A DNA stretch of 64,000 nucleotides. It comes from Vibrio ulleungensis. Its GTDB lineage: Bacteria > Pseudomonadota > Gammaproteobacteria > Enterobacterales > Vibrionaceae. Within the stretch, counting starts at the first letter, position 1. Each line of letters opens with the position of its first letter. The position numbers were made by a program, and so were the translations under genes. Shown here piece after piece: positions 1 to 7,630 of this stretch. Under the pieces are notes generated by a model, which saw only the letters and a list, made by a program, of their open reading frames with translations, was not told the origin of the DNA and ran no database searches. The stretch is taken from assembly GCF_016900875.1 (NCBI RefSeq), contig NZ_JAFEUM010000001.1, forward strand, positions 275,241 through 339,240, written 5' to 3'.

Positions 1-183
1 CTAGCGTTTATGGCACACTCTTCTCAGCTAGGGCAGTGGCACGCTTTGATTGGTGGGGTAGATCAAAGTAATGTGGCATCGATAAAACTGCTGGAGAAGT
101 TGGGATTTGTTGCAATGCCGCACGATAGGCAGCAGTCCGTTGTATTTTATCAATACCTGTTACTCCCCAACTCTGGAAATTAA
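1..183 (+). CDS. GNAT family N-acetyltransferase, C-terminal fragment
   Basis: The window opens inside an open frame (frame 1) that stops at 181-183, giving the last 60 residues of a protein. The fragment contains GGVDQSNVASIKLLEKLGF, which is the typical end of a GNAT acetyltransferase: an Asn, then the alpha helix leading to a Leu-Glu-Lys-Leu-Gly-Phe turn, where acetyl-CoA-dependent enzymes close the fold. The substrate cannot be told. The next gene starts 10 bp after its stop, so the two are probably co-transcribed. The N-terminal acetyl-CoA loop lies outside the window. Confidence 0.75.
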   Translation, partial: LAFMAHSSQLGQWHALIGGVDQSNVASIKLLEKLGFVAMPHDRQQSVVFYQYLLLPNSGN

Positions 184-193
184 AGGAAAAAGT

Positions 194-823
194 ATGGTCG
201 ATTTTACACGGGGTAGTTGGGTGCACCCTCCAAAAAACAGTACAGTGACCGAAGACAGTATCGAGATCATTACCGAACCTGGCACCGACTTTTGGCAACG
301 GTCTTATTATGGCTTTCGCAACGATAACGCACCGGCTTTGCAGCTCGAGAGTAACGAAAACTTCACCTTTACTACAAAAGTCGATTTTGATTATCAAACA
401 CGGTTTGATCAATGTGGATTGATCATCTATTTAGACAGTGAAAACTGGTTTAAAGCCTCTATAGAATTTGAAAATGAGCACTTCTCTCGATTAGGAAGCG
501 TTGTCACTAACTTGGGTTACTCAGACTGGGCAACAACCGACATTCCACTGCCTAAGTGCATGTGGTATCGCTTGAGTCGTCGCGGTCCAGACTTTTTAAT
601 CGAATCGTCGATAGACGGTAAAACCTTCAATCAGATGCGAATATTTCATCTGCACGCATTGGGGCAAACCAGTGAAGCGATGGGAAAAAGTAACCCACCT
701 CTGCCGGCACAATCGCCCGTTCAGTTTGGTGTCTACGCGTGCAGTCCGTTGGATTCGTCTTTCAGCGCTCGATTTAGTGAGTTGAGTTTGCAGCCTTGTT
801 CGTGGATGGCGCACCAAGCTTAA
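194..823 (+). CDS. DUF1349 domain protein (concanavalin-like fold)
   Basis: A 209-residue soluble protein without a signal peptide. The pattern of a Trp-rich start, the FTFTTKVDFDYQTRFDQCGL segment, the LDSENWFKASIEFEN segment and a late FGVYACSP segment matches the DUF1349 family, which has a concanavalin A-like beta-sandwich (B. subtilis YesU is a member). Family function is not established; a sugar-binding role is often supposed. The start is set at ATG 194 because AAAGGAAAAAGT lies just upstream; the longer frame from 107 would overlap the GNAT gene and lacks such a site. The next gene begins 24 bp downstream. Confidence 0.75.
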   Translation: MVDFTRGSWVHPPKNSTVTEDSIEIITEPGTDFWQRSYYGFRNDNAPALQLESNENFTFTTKVDFDYQTRFDQCGLIIYLDSENWFKASIEFENEHFSRLGSVVTNLGYSDWATTDIPLPKCMWYRLSRRGPDFLIESSIDGKTFNQMRIFHLHALGQTSEAMGKSNPPLPAQSPVQFGVYACSPLDSSFSARFSELSLQPCSWMAHQA

Positions 824-847
824 TTGTTAAGCGTCAAAGGAGTGACC

Positions 848-1387
848 ATGCTAGACCCAGATAACACAGGACTGATTGTCGTAGACGTTCAAGGCAAGCT
901 TGCGCGACTGGTTGACAACAGCGACGAGTTAATCGTACGCTGCGCAGCATTGATCGATGGCGCTAAAGTACTGGGATTACCTGTCGTGTGGTTAGAGCAA
1001 AATCCCGATAAACTTGGCCAAACCGTCGAAGAGTTGCACCAGCGCTTGTCGGGTTCACCGCCGATTACAAAGTTCGGTTTTAATGCGTGTGAAGAGCCCC
1101 TGTTTATTAAACAGATTGAATTGAGCCAAAAAACATCATGGCTTATTTGTGGCATCGAGGCGCATATTTGCGTGTACCAGACCGCACTTGGGCTGATGGA
1201 AAACAAGTACGATGTGCATGTTGTTAGTGACTGCGTTTCGTCTCGCAGCGAAGAGAATAAGCGCCTGGCTATTCACACGCTAAGCGCTAGGGGCATATCG
1301 ATTACTGGATTAGAAATGTGCTTGTATGAACTTGTTCAAGACTGCCGTTCACCAGCGTTTAGGCCGATTCTTTCATTGATCAAATAG
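848..1387 (+). CDS. Isochorismatase-family cysteine hydrolase
   Basis: A 179-residue protein of the cysteine hydrolase superfamily that includes isochorismatase, nicotinamidase and YcaC. The usual Asp-Lys-Cys triad is visible as Asp13 (VVDVQG), Lys75 (ITKFGF) and Cys108 (GIEAHICVYQT), with the conserved cis-peptide segment GIEAHIC just before the cysteine. The true substrate is unknown; the short length is closest to YcaC-type proteins rather than to siderophore isochorismatases, and no siderophore genes are nearby. ATG 848 is chosen for the strong AAAGGAGTGACC site. It follows the DUF1349 gene by 24 bp and is probably in the same operon. Confidence 0.85.
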   Translation: MLDPDNTGLIVVDVQGKLARLVDNSDELIVRCAALIDGAKVLGLPVVWLEQNPDKLGQTVEELHQRLSGSPPITKFGFNACEEPLFIKQIELSQKTSWLICGIEAHICVYQTALGLMENKYDVHVVSDCVSSRSEENKRLAIHTLSARGISITGLEMCLYELVQDCRSPAFRPILSLIK

Positions 1388-1472
1388 TCTTGGTTTTGCT
1401 TTTTCTCTACAACATTGGTCATTTTTGAAGCTTGCCACTACCCTTGGTTGAGAAGAGTCTGTGGGAGCAAAC

Positions 1473-1793
1473 ATGAAAACCTTATACTTGATTTTGGCAA
1501 TAGTGGGTGCAGTGATCCCGTACCTATTTATTATGGACTTTATTCAAGCGGAAGGGGTAAACCTACCTTTGTTTCTGCGTTCCTTGTTTGTTAACGGTGC
1601 TGCTGGTGGGTTTAGCGCTGATTTATTGGTGACCTCCTGTGTGTTTTGGATCTATATGTTCAATGAGAAGCGTCGTGCGAAAGCGCCGAGTCCGGCACTA
1701 TTCATCATTATCAATCTCACTGTTGGATTAAGTTGCGCATTCCCCGCGTACTTGTACGCAAGAGAAAAAATGATGAGTGAATTAAGGCGATGA
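1473..1793 (+). CDS. DUF2834 small membrane protein
   Basis: A 106-residue protein with three hydrophobic segments (about 2-22, 42-62 and 78-98), the spacing seen in DUF2834 inner-membrane proteins. FNEKRRAKAP forms a basic loop, which would be cytoplasmic. Function of the family is unknown. ATG 1473 is preferred over GTG 1461, because GGGAG overlaps 1461 and would serve the ATG at normal spacing. Its stop overlaps the next gene's start by 4 bp (ATGA), so the two are translationally coupled. Confidence 0.7.
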   Translation: MKTLYLILAIVGAVIPYLFIMDFIQAEGVNLPLFLRSLFVNGAAGGFSADLLVTSCVFWIYMFNEKRRAKAPSPALFIIINLTVGLSCAFPAYLYAREKMMSELRR

Positions 1794-2242
1794 AGATTAT
1801 TCCTGCGACCGAGCACGACATCCCAGAAATAAACACAGTGATCACTGACGCAAAGCGCAGCTGGGGTTACAGTGATGCGATGATGGCGTTGTGGTTGCCA
1901 GATCTACTTATTGATCCTTCTGCTTTAACGGTTAGACATTTTTGGGTTGCTGTAGAGCGTCAGCAGATAGTGGGTGTGGTGTCGTTGTCTGCTAGCAAAC
2001 CGTTCAGCTTTGAGTTAGAAGACTGTTGGGTGTCGCCGTCTTGCCAAGGAATGGGCGTTGGGCGCAAGTTAATGGACTTTGTCCTGCTATGGTCTAAGCA
2101 ACATAACGGGAAGAAGTTAACGATTGTCGCCGATCCAAATGCTTTAGGGTTCTATGAAAAAATGGGCGCTAGACAGATCGCGACAAAAGCGTCTATTCCA
2201 TCTGGACGACTGTTGCCTGTTTTACAGCTAGAGATAAAATAG
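1790..2242 (+). CDS. GNAT family N-acetyltransferase
   Basis: A 150-residue single-domain acetyltransferase. The acetyl-CoA pyrophosphate loop is visible as CQGMGVGRKLMD (Q/R-x-x-G-x-G/A pattern, residues about 83-94), followed by the ADPNALGFYEKMGARQI segment that ends most GNAT folds. The acceptor is not predictable; the arrangement resembles small-molecule or amino-acid N-acetyltransferases. It overlaps the DUF2834 gene by 4 bp, the only such overlap in the first 8.5 kb. Confidence 0.85.
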   Translation: MKIIPATEHDIPEINTVITDAKRSWGYSDAMMALWLPDLLIDPSALTVRHFWVAVERQQIVGVVSLSASKPFSFELEDCWVSPSCQGMGVGRKLMDFVLLWSKQHNGKKLTIVADPNALGFYEKMGARQIATKASIPSGRLLPVLQLEIK

Positions 2243-2270
2243 GCACGACTGAGAAAAAGGGAGTTGTAGT

Positions 2271-2759
2271 GTGACACAAGTAAAAGCGCTTTTTTTGCAT
2301 CATCTAGTCCAGCTTAGACACATGGTCTCAAAAATACCCGACGGGTATTTTGGCGAAACGTTGACCGAGGGAATGTTTTCTTTAGAGATGCACGCCAAGA
2401 TTGCCAGCAATTTTAGTTTGCGTGGATATTGCCCCTTAATTCAGCAAGATACACCTGATTTGTTTGAGTCAGACAGTGGGCGCGACCCAGTACTAAAACA
2501 GATTGACGCGACTGTGGATTACTTGGAGTCGCTACAAAATAAACCCTCTTTGGACGACAACAATCGCATTTCAGATAAAGCGGGTTTTGCCGAGGTAGAC
2601 TTACCAGAATCCGAGTATATTTCTTTGTACATTATCCCTAACTTGCTGTTTCATATGGGAATGGTGTACGCAATCGCTCGAGCCAATGGCGTCCCTCTGA
2701 GTAAAGGTGATTTCGATGGCCTCCACTCTTACCCTGCTGGGTTCCAATTTATCGAATAG
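2271..2759 (+). CDS. DUF1993 family protein
   Basis: A 162-residue soluble protein. The N-terminal helix with LFLHHLVQLRHMVSKI and the C-terminal FHMGMVYAIARANGVPLSKG segment fit DUF1993, a four-helix family related in shape to the DinB/YfiT metal-binding helical bundles. Function is unknown. It begins with GTG 2271, preceded by AAAAAGGGAG at a good distance. It lies 28 bp after the GNAT gene and ends just before the promoter of the marR-like gene. Confidence 0.65.
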   Translation: MTQVKALFLHHLVQLRHMVSKIPDGYFGETLTEGMFSLEMHAKIASNFSLRGYCPLIQQDTPDLFESDSGRDPVLKQIDATVDYLESLQNKPSLDDNNRISDKAGFAEVDLPESEYISLYIIPNLLFHMGMVYAIARANGVPLSKGDFDGLHSYPAGFQFIE

Positions 2760-2772
2760 CTACTAATACGGC

Positions 2773-2800
2773 TTGACTTGCTTGGTAATTGAAATATACT
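2773..2800 (+). promoter_or_regulatory. Sigma70-type promoter of the marR-like gene
   Basis: TTGACT at 2773-2778 and TATACT at 2795-2800 are separated by 16 bp, a near-consensus promoter. The -10 box lies inside the left arm of the inverted repeat at 2789-2822, so a bound repressor would block RNA polymerase. Confidence 0.7.
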
Positions 2801-2822
2801 TGACTGATCAAGTATATTTCAA
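2789..2822. promoter_or_regulatory. Perfect 15-bp palindromic operator, likely bound by the MarR-type regulator
   Basis: TTGAAATATACTTGA (2789-2803) and its exact reverse complement TCAAGTATATTTCAA (2808-2822) flank a 4-bp spacer. The repeat lies between the -10 box and the start codon of the marR-like gene at 2833. MarR-family proteins usually repress their own promoters from such palindromes, so autoregulation is inferred. Confidence 0.75.
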
Positions 2823-2832
2823 GGTTATTATT

Positions 2833-3282
2833 ATGTCTTCAAGTCAGTCATCTCCCACCCCAACATCACCAACCATTTCCACGCTCATGTTAGAGCAGAG
2901 CTATATTAGCTCTTTGCTCAGTAAAAGAGTGGAGGGCGGTTTGAGCGTTCATGGGGTGAGTTATAGCGAATTTATTATCATGCATAAACTGCATCACTCG
3001 CCTGGTGGCGTGATGAGTCGAATTGCGCTTGCTGAAGCGGTGGGCCTTACCGCATCGGGTGTCACCCGATTGCTGGCGCCTATGGATAAAAACAATATTG
3101 TCGAAAAAACGGCAAACCCAAGAGATGCCAGGCAGAGCCTAGTCGGCTTGACCGCCACTGGACATGAACTGTATGCCAATGCATTGGTGTCATTCGAATA
3201 CAGTTGTAATCAAGCATTCTCCTTATTTGAAGAGCACGAGATCACGCAGTTGATGACGCTGCTTAACAAAATTAAATGTTAA
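2833..3282 (+). CDS. MarR family transcriptional regulator
   Basis: A 149-residue winged-helix regulator. The helix-turn-helix region is SRIALAEAVGLTASGVTRLL (about residues 60-79) followed by the wing with ANPRDARQSLVGLTATG, the DxR...L-T-x-x-G signature of MarR proteins. ATG 2833 is chosen over 2773 because the longer frame would run through the promoter and the palindrome. It is followed after 9 bp by an ASCH-domain gene, so the two form an operon that is probably self-repressed through the upstream palindrome. The ligand is unknown. Confidence 0.88.
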   Translation: MSSSQSSPTPTSPTISTLMLEQSYISSLLSKRVEGGLSVHGVSYSEFIIMHKLHHSPGGVMSRIALAEAVGLTASGVTRLLAPMDKNNIVEKTANPRDARQSLVGLTATGHELYANALVSFEYSCNQAFSLFEEHEITQLMTLLNKIKC

Positions 3283-3291
3283 GGAAAGGCT

Positions 3292-3756
3292 ATGGACTCT
3301 AGAAGTAAAGCGTATTTGGAGCGCTATTTATCTTCTTTGCCATTGGATGTCGCCAAACAGTATACGTCGTTCAGTGCGGACTATTTTTGTGCCGATGAGC
3401 ACAACGCGAATGTGTGTGCTGATCTTGTGGTGCAAGGTGACAAACAGGCGACCTGCAGTCTTGAATATTGGTATAGCCAAAAGGGTGAATTGAGGCCTGC
3501 CGTTGGCCATTTACAGGTAGTGACCCGATGGGATGGCGAGCCGGTGTGTATTATTGAAACGATGTCTGTGTCTGAAAGCCGATTCTGCGATGTGGATGAA
3601 GCGTTTGCTGCGGCAGAAGGAGAAGGGGATAAATCACTCGCGTGGTGGCGGGAGGCGCATTGGCGATTTTTTAGCGACGAATGTAGGGAGCTAGACATTA
3701 AGCCAGCCGAAACGATGTTACTGCTTTTAGAGCGATTTAAAGTCGTCTATCGATGA
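3292..3756 (+). CDS. ASCH domain-containing protein
   Basis: A 154-residue protein with the ASCH-type beta-barrel layout: ADLVVQGDKQATCSLEYWY near the start (the conserved G-K-A-T-S/C pattern), VVTRWDGEPVCIIET in the middle and DKSLAWWREAHWRFF near the end. ASCH domains resemble PUA domains and are proposed to bind RNA; some close relatives hydrolyse N4-acylcytidines (YqfB). It is co-transcribed with the marR-like gene, 9 bp apart. No signal peptide. Confidence 0.82.
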   Translation: MDSRSKAYLERYLSSLPLDVAKQYTSFSADYFCADEHNANVCADLVVQGDKQATCSLEYWYSQKGELRPAVGHLQVVTRWDGEPVCIIETMSVSESRFCDVDEAFAAAEGEGDKSLAWWREAHWRFFSDECRELDIKPAETMLLLLERFKVVYR

Positions 3757-3906
3757 GCTACAACTATTAGGTTGGGTGAAATTATAACTAGTACTAAAGG
3801 ACTTTTTAGAGCATCTGGTTCACTGTTTGAAATGCCCCTTATTGCGCACAAATTTCCACTTACTACACTTTAGAAATCAGTGTGTTGTCGTGGAGGTGGA
3901 GGTGGT

Positions 3907-4677
3907 ATGAACCAAACCTATCAAGGGACAATTCCTCCATGTGGAATTTTTTGTGGGGGGTGCCCTCGCTATGTCAATTGTCACGACTGCTTAGGCGCTG
4001 AATACGGTTGTCACCAATGCAAAGGGATTTACCAATGCTGTGTCACCAAAAAACAGTTGCAGTTTTGCCACCAATGCTCGTCCTACCCTTGCTTCAAATT
4101 TAAACAGTTCGCTCGCCGCTGGGACAAATATGGGCAAGATTTGATTGGCAACCAAGCTTACCTAAAAACTCATGGTGAAATCACCTTTCGTCGATATATG
4201 CGAGTAGGGAAAGTCTCTCAGCTAGACATATCGCCTCTGCTTGCTGAGGACGTATCGTCACTGATACAGCCAATGACTTTTGCGTTTGACGATGATGCGT
4301 TTGTGCATTTAGGGCAAGAAAAAATGGGGCCTCCAGGCTATGACGATGGTAGTTTTTTGACTGAGTACGCGATCAACAACAGTGACTCAAAGGCGTTCAA
4401 ATTGGTTGCAGATGGTCAGCCAGTCGGTGCGTTTATAGTGTGGTGGAACCCAAATGGTACCAGCGTGTTGGGTAATATTTTTGTCGATCCAGCGTATCAA
4501 GGACGAGGTTTTGCCACGCAGGCTTGGACGTATATTGAACGTCACTTTCCTACGCTAAAGTGGCGATTGGATACGCCTAATTGGTCTACGCGAAATCATC
4601 GATTCTACGAGCAAAAATGTGGCTTTGTAAAAGTCGATGAGCAGCGTGAAGGGGTGATTTACGAAAAAAGCTATTAA
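3907..4677 (+). CDS. DUF3795-like Cys-rich domain fused to a GNAT acetyltransferase
   Basis: A 256-residue two-domain protein. Residues 12-62 carry twelve cysteines in CxxxCxxC and CxxC spacings (for example CGIFCGGC, CHQC, CHQC, CFKF), the pattern of the DUF3795 zinc-binding family. Residues about 105-256 form a GNAT domain with the acetyl-CoA loop YQGRGFATQAW and the terminal YEQKCGFVKVDE. ATG 3907 is chosen for the GGAGGTGGAGGTGGT leader. The gene stands alone after a 150-bp gap and may have its own promoter there. The zinc module may bind the substrate, which is inference. Confidence 0.75.
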   Translation: MNQTYQGTIPPCGIFCGGCPRYVNCHDCLGAEYGCHQCKGIYQCCVTKKQLQFCHQCSSYPCFKFKQFARRWDKYGQDLIGNQAYLKTHGEITFRRYMRVGKVSQLDISPLLAEDVSSLIQPMTFAFDDDAFVHLGQEKMGPPGYDDGSFLTEYAINNSDSKAFKLVADGQPVGAFIVWWNPNGTSVLGNIFVDPAYQGRGFATQAWTYIERHFPTLKWRLDTPNWSTRNHRFYEQKCGFVKVDEQREGVIYEKSY

Positions 4678-4684
4678 TCGGTTG

Positions 4685-4752
4685 TACTCCTAAAATAATG
4701 TGATTACCGTGTAGGCATTCACGAGTGACCGCACCTCGTAGCATTAGGAGTA
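4685..4752 (+). promoter_or_regulatory. Possible RBS-sequestering hairpin before the VF530-like gene
   Basis: TACTCCTAA (4685-4693) is the exact complement of TTAGGAGTA (4744-4752), which contains the Shine-Dalgarno of the gene starting at 4757. The 50-nt loop holds a smaller hairpin, ACGAG (4721-4725) with CTCGT (4735-4739). If the transcript starts upstream of 4685 the ribosome binding site would be masked. Confidence 0.4.
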
Positions 4753-4756
4753 GATA

Positions 4757-4975
4757 ATGAGCCAAGATCAGCCAAACAACCCACTACATGGGCTATCGTT
4801 GCAAAAAATCGTCACACAATTGGTCGAACATTATGGGTGGGAAGGCTTGCATCAACACGTTCGAGTCAACTGTTTTAGTAACGACCCTTCGATAAAGTCA
4901 TCGCTAAAGTTTCTTAGAAAAACACCTTGGGCTAGAGATAAAGTCGAAGCGCTGTATATCCAAACCTTTTGCTAA
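4757..4975 (+). CDS. VF530 family small DNA-binding-like protein
   Basis: A 72-residue protein matching the VF530 family (DUF2132), first structurally described from Vibrio fischeri. The family core [20 protein letters not shown] and the later [17 protein letters not shown] are both present. It folds as a small all-helical domain and has been proposed to bind DNA; its role is not known. The gene is flanked by non-coding gaps on both sides and its ribosome site may be paired in a hairpin with upstream sequence. Confidence 0.88.
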   Translation: MSQDQPNNPLHGLSLQKIVTQLVEHYGWEGLHQHVRVNCFSNDPSIKSSLKFLRKTPWARDKVEALYIQTFC

Positions 4976-5019
4976 GCACCGTACCAAGTTTCCACTAATC
5001 AATAGGGCAGGGAGGCCAA

Positions 5020-5631
5020 ATGAATCACGTCGTTGTCAATCATTCTCACGTTTCACCCAGTAAAATTCTCTGTGTTGGGCGCAATTACTACGCTCATATT
5101 GAAGAACTCAATAACGACATCCCCGACTCGATGGTGCTGTTTGCAAAATTTAACTCATCGATCAGTGACCAATTGCACTCCTTTGATCAAGAGCCGCTTC
5201 ACTATGAAGGAGAGCTATGCTTTGTTGCAAAAGACGGTGTATTGAGCGCTGTCGGCTTTGGATTTGACCTTACTAAACGTGGATTGCAGTCTCAGTTAAA
5301 AGCAAAAGGGTTGCCGTGGGAGAGAGCAAAAGCGTTTGATGGCTCTGCTGTCTTTAGTGAATTTGTCGACATCGATAGCTTGGATCATCATTTTCGCTTT
5401 GAGGTGAAGATAAACAATAGCGTTATTCAATGTGGTGATTCAAACCTGATGATCCACAGTCCCATACAGATCGCCGAAGAAATCAGTCAATTCTCGACAT
5501 TGCAAGACGGCGATATTGTGATGACAGGGACACCAAAAGGGGTAGGTGAAGTGAAGGCTGGAGATCGGTTTAGTGCTAAGGTTTGGTTAGACGACACGCT
5601 AATCATCGAGCGGCAGTGGCTAGCTCAGTAA
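5020..5631 (+). CDS. Fumarylacetoacetate hydrolase family protein
   Basis: A 203-residue cytoplasmic member of the FAH superfamily. CVGRNYYAHIEEL near the start, the metal-binding HYEGELCFV and the late DIVMTGTPKGVGEV loop are the conserved elements. Members hydrolyse acylpyruvates or decarboxylate oxaloacetate using a divalent metal; the short length and lack of N-terminal domain resemble YcgM/FAHD1 acylpyruvase-type enzymes. Start ATG 5020 follows GGGAGG. A second, exported FAH protein lies at 9983-10789. Confidence 0.85.
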   Translation: MNHVVVNHSHVSPSKILCVGRNYYAHIEELNNDIPDSMVLFAKFNSSISDQLHSFDQEPLHYEGELCFVAKDGVLSAVGFGFDLTKRGLQSQLKAKGLPWERAKAFDGSAVFSEFVDIDSLDHHFRFEVKINNSVIQCGDSNLMIHSPIQIAEEISQFSTLQDGDIVMTGTPKGVGEVKAGDRFSAKVWLDDTLIIERQWLAQ

Positions 5632-5702
5632 ATTGATACTATTTTCAACACGTTTCTAGTCTACACTGACTACTCTTGATACGGATATAAAGAGGTCATA
5701 TT

Positions 5703-6332
5703 TTGAACAAATCTCAGAAATTTTGGGACAAAGTCGCGCAAAAATACGCTAAGTCTCCGATTGCAGACGAGCAAGCCTACCAGAAAAAACTGCAGCAAAC
5801 CCAAGCCAAGTTTACCCCCGACATGAAAATACTGGAGTTTGGCTGTGGAACGGGCAGCACCGCAATTATACATGCCCCTTTTGTCGAGCACATTTTGGCG
5901 ATCGACATCTCCGAAAACATGGTGGAAATCGCTCGTCAAAAGGCAGACAAAGAGAACATCACCAACATTACCTTCAAACGTCAAACACTGGACGAACTAG
6001 ACGCCTCGCAGCACCGTTTTGACATGGTACTAGGTCTTAATATTTTGCACCTGCTGCCTAATTGGCAAGACGTCATTAAACACGTAGTAGAATTGCTTGA
6101 ACCCGGTGGGTCATTTGTGAGTAGCAGTGCCTGTATCGGTGGAACGCCACTTGCGCTGATCAAATTTGTTGCCCCCATTGGTAAAGCGCTGGGTTTGATG
6201 CCAGACGTGTTTGTGTTTACACAGCAGCAGTTAGTTGCTGAGTTGGAACAAGCGGGGTTGGTGGTTGAAACTCAGTGGCATCATGGGAAAAGCGGATTGG
6301 GCGTATTCATAATTGCAACTAAACCTGATTAA
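5703..6332 (+). CDS. Class I SAM-dependent methyltransferase
   Basis: A 209-residue methyltransferase with motif I ILEFGCGTGS (about residues 44-53), the acidic motif II end LAIDISENMVEIA and the later FDMVLGLNILHLLPN. Substrate is unknown; the helical N-terminus with Phe-Trp-Asp-Lys-Val-Ala is common in small-molecule methyltransferases. It begins with TTG 5703, supported by AGAGG at 5691-5695 with a 7-nt gap; no ATG is present nearby in frame. Confidence 0.85.
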   Translation: MNKSQKFWDKVAQKYAKSPIADEQAYQKKLQQTQAKFTPDMKILEFGCGTGSTAIIHAPFVEHILAIDISENMVEIARQKADKENITNITFKRQTLDELDASQHRFDMVLGLNILHLLPNWQDVIKHVVELLEPGGSFVSSSACIGGTPLALIKFVAPIGKALGLMPDVFVFTQQQLVAELEQAGLVVETQWHHGKSGLGVFIIATKPD

Positions 6333-6410
6333 ATTCAGAAAGATAATGCAGCCGAATTGGAATGGCTGGTAGTATTCCCAAGACTACTATTTTTTGGCAA
6401 GGAGCCTTCA

Positions 6411-6728
6411 ATGAACCTCAAAGCAGATGTCGCGATTATGGATATTATCGGTCATATAGTGTTATGGCTGTTGCTAGGGCTTATTACATTCGGTATTGCG
6501 ATGATGTTTTTCCCCTATTCGTTCTCTAAGTTCATCATTAACAGAACCTCACTGGTTGATGACAGCGGAGATGAAAGAAAAATGCGCTGTAATATCGACC
6601 TATTTAGTGATTTGGGACATGTGATCATCTGGATGCTGATCTCTATTGTAACTTTGGGAATCGGCTATATTTTTTATTTCTATCGAGTATGGAACTACGC
6701 ATTAAACAACACTAGCATTGAGCTATAA
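6411..6728 (+). CDS. Small membrane protein with two repeated halves
   Basis: A 105-residue protein made of two similar units: IIGHIVLWLLLGLITFGIAM (about 11-30) and DLGHVIIWMLISIVTLGIGY (about 68-87). Each is followed by an aromatic stretch and N-x-T-S-(L/I). Both hydrophobic segments start with Gly-His and contain a Trp. The layout resembles small DUF898-like or DUF6693-like membrane proteins, but I am not certain of the family. ATG 6411 has GGAG seven bases upstream; the longer frame from 6357 has none. No function can be inferred. Confidence 0.55.
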   Translation: MNLKADVAIMDIIGHIVLWLLLGLITFGIAMMFFPYSFSKFIINRTSLVDDSGDERKMRCNIDLFSDLGHVIIWMLISIVTLGIGYIFYFYRVWNYALNNTSIEL

Positions 6729-6759
6729 CTTCGATTGCAAGCGGCCGAAAGGACACACA

Positions 6760-7200
6760 ATGAGAGTGTTACCAAAAAGACGACATCTAATTAAGACAGC
6801 GTTACTTAGCAGCGCTATGGCACTATCTGTTGATGCTTTAGCGTCCACTGAGGTTAACTCAAGCTTGGACTATGCGCAGGTGGTGTTTGTTAAAGCCACT
6901 CAGTCTAGCAGTGGCTCTTGGTGCTTTGAGGCTACCGTTCGACATGACGATCAAGGCTGGGAGCATTACGCTGACGGATGGGAAGTGGTCGATAGGTCCA
7001 ATCGCCCAATCGCATTTAGAGAATTGATGCACCCCCATGACAACGAGCAACCATTTACACGCAGTCAATGCGGGATCACTTTGGATGATGAGGCGATTGT
7101 TACAGTGCGTGCTAAATGCAATCAGCACGGTTACGGTGGCAAAAGTGTAGAAGTCGATTTATCCCAACACCGGGGCGTCGACTTTGAAGTGGTTCGTTAA
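6760..7200 (+). CDS. Exported protein of unknown function
   Basis: A 146-residue protein with an Arg/Lys-rich start (MRVLPKRRHL), a hydrophobic stretch and a likely signal peptidase cut after Ala-Leu-Ala. The mature part is 120 residues, acidic and aromatic, with three cysteines. It looks like a small periplasmic beta-sandwich domain. I do not recognise the family. ATG 6760 is preferred over 6718 because GAAAGGA precedes it and the longer frame would overlap the previous gene. Its stop is 17 bp before the GFA-family gene. Confidence 0.55.
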   Translation: MRVLPKRRHLIKTALLSSAMALSVDALASTEVNSSLDYAQVVFVKATQSSSGSWCFEATVRHDDQGWEHYADGWEVVDRSNRPIAFRELMHPHDNEQPFTRSQCGITLDDEAIVTVRAKCNQHGYGGKSVEVDLSQHRGVDFEVVR

Positions 7201-7217
7201 AGGGTAAAGGCATAAAC

Positions 7218-7628
7218 ATGGATATAACTGGGGAATGCTTTTGTGGTGACGTCCGCTATCGAATCTCTGGCGAGTTGTTTGATGCACGTTCTTGTCACTG
7301 TTCACGGTGTCGTAAAGCATTTAGTGCACAAGCGTCGGCCTATGCACTGGTTAAGCCCGAGCAATTTGCTTGGACAGCAGGGGAGCACCTCTTAACATCG
7401 TATGTCGGTAAACATGGATACGGCCTGCAGTTTTGCAGCAAGTGTGGCTCCACGCTTACAGGGATAGGCAATGGGGTCGTACATGGCGTTACCTTGGGGT
7501 GTGTCAACGGTGATCCTGATATCCGCTTAGAGCGGCATATTCACGTGGCATCAAAGGCGCAGTGGGAACAGATTGCAGATGGGGTGCCGCAATATCCATT
7601 CGGACCACCCCAACAAGAATCGGAGTGA
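7218..7628 (+). CDS. GFA family zinc protein (CENP-V/GFA domain)
   Basis: A 136-residue protein of the GFA family. Zinc-binding cysteines are in the usual order: CFCG at 7-10, CHCSRCR at about 26-32 and CSKCGS near 74-79. The family was named after glutathione-dependent formaldehyde-activating enzyme, but most members have no demonstrated activity, so no reaction is assigned. Two bases separate its stop from the next start, indicating an operon with the monooxygenase-like gene. Confidence 0.88.
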   Translation: MDITGECFCGDVRYRISGELFDARSCHCSRCRKAFSAQASAYALVKPEQFAWTAGEHLLTSYVGKHGYGLQFCSKCGSTLTGIGNGVVHGVTLGCVNGDPDIRLERHIHVASKAQWEQIADGVPQYPFGPPQQESE

Positions 7629-7630
7629 CA

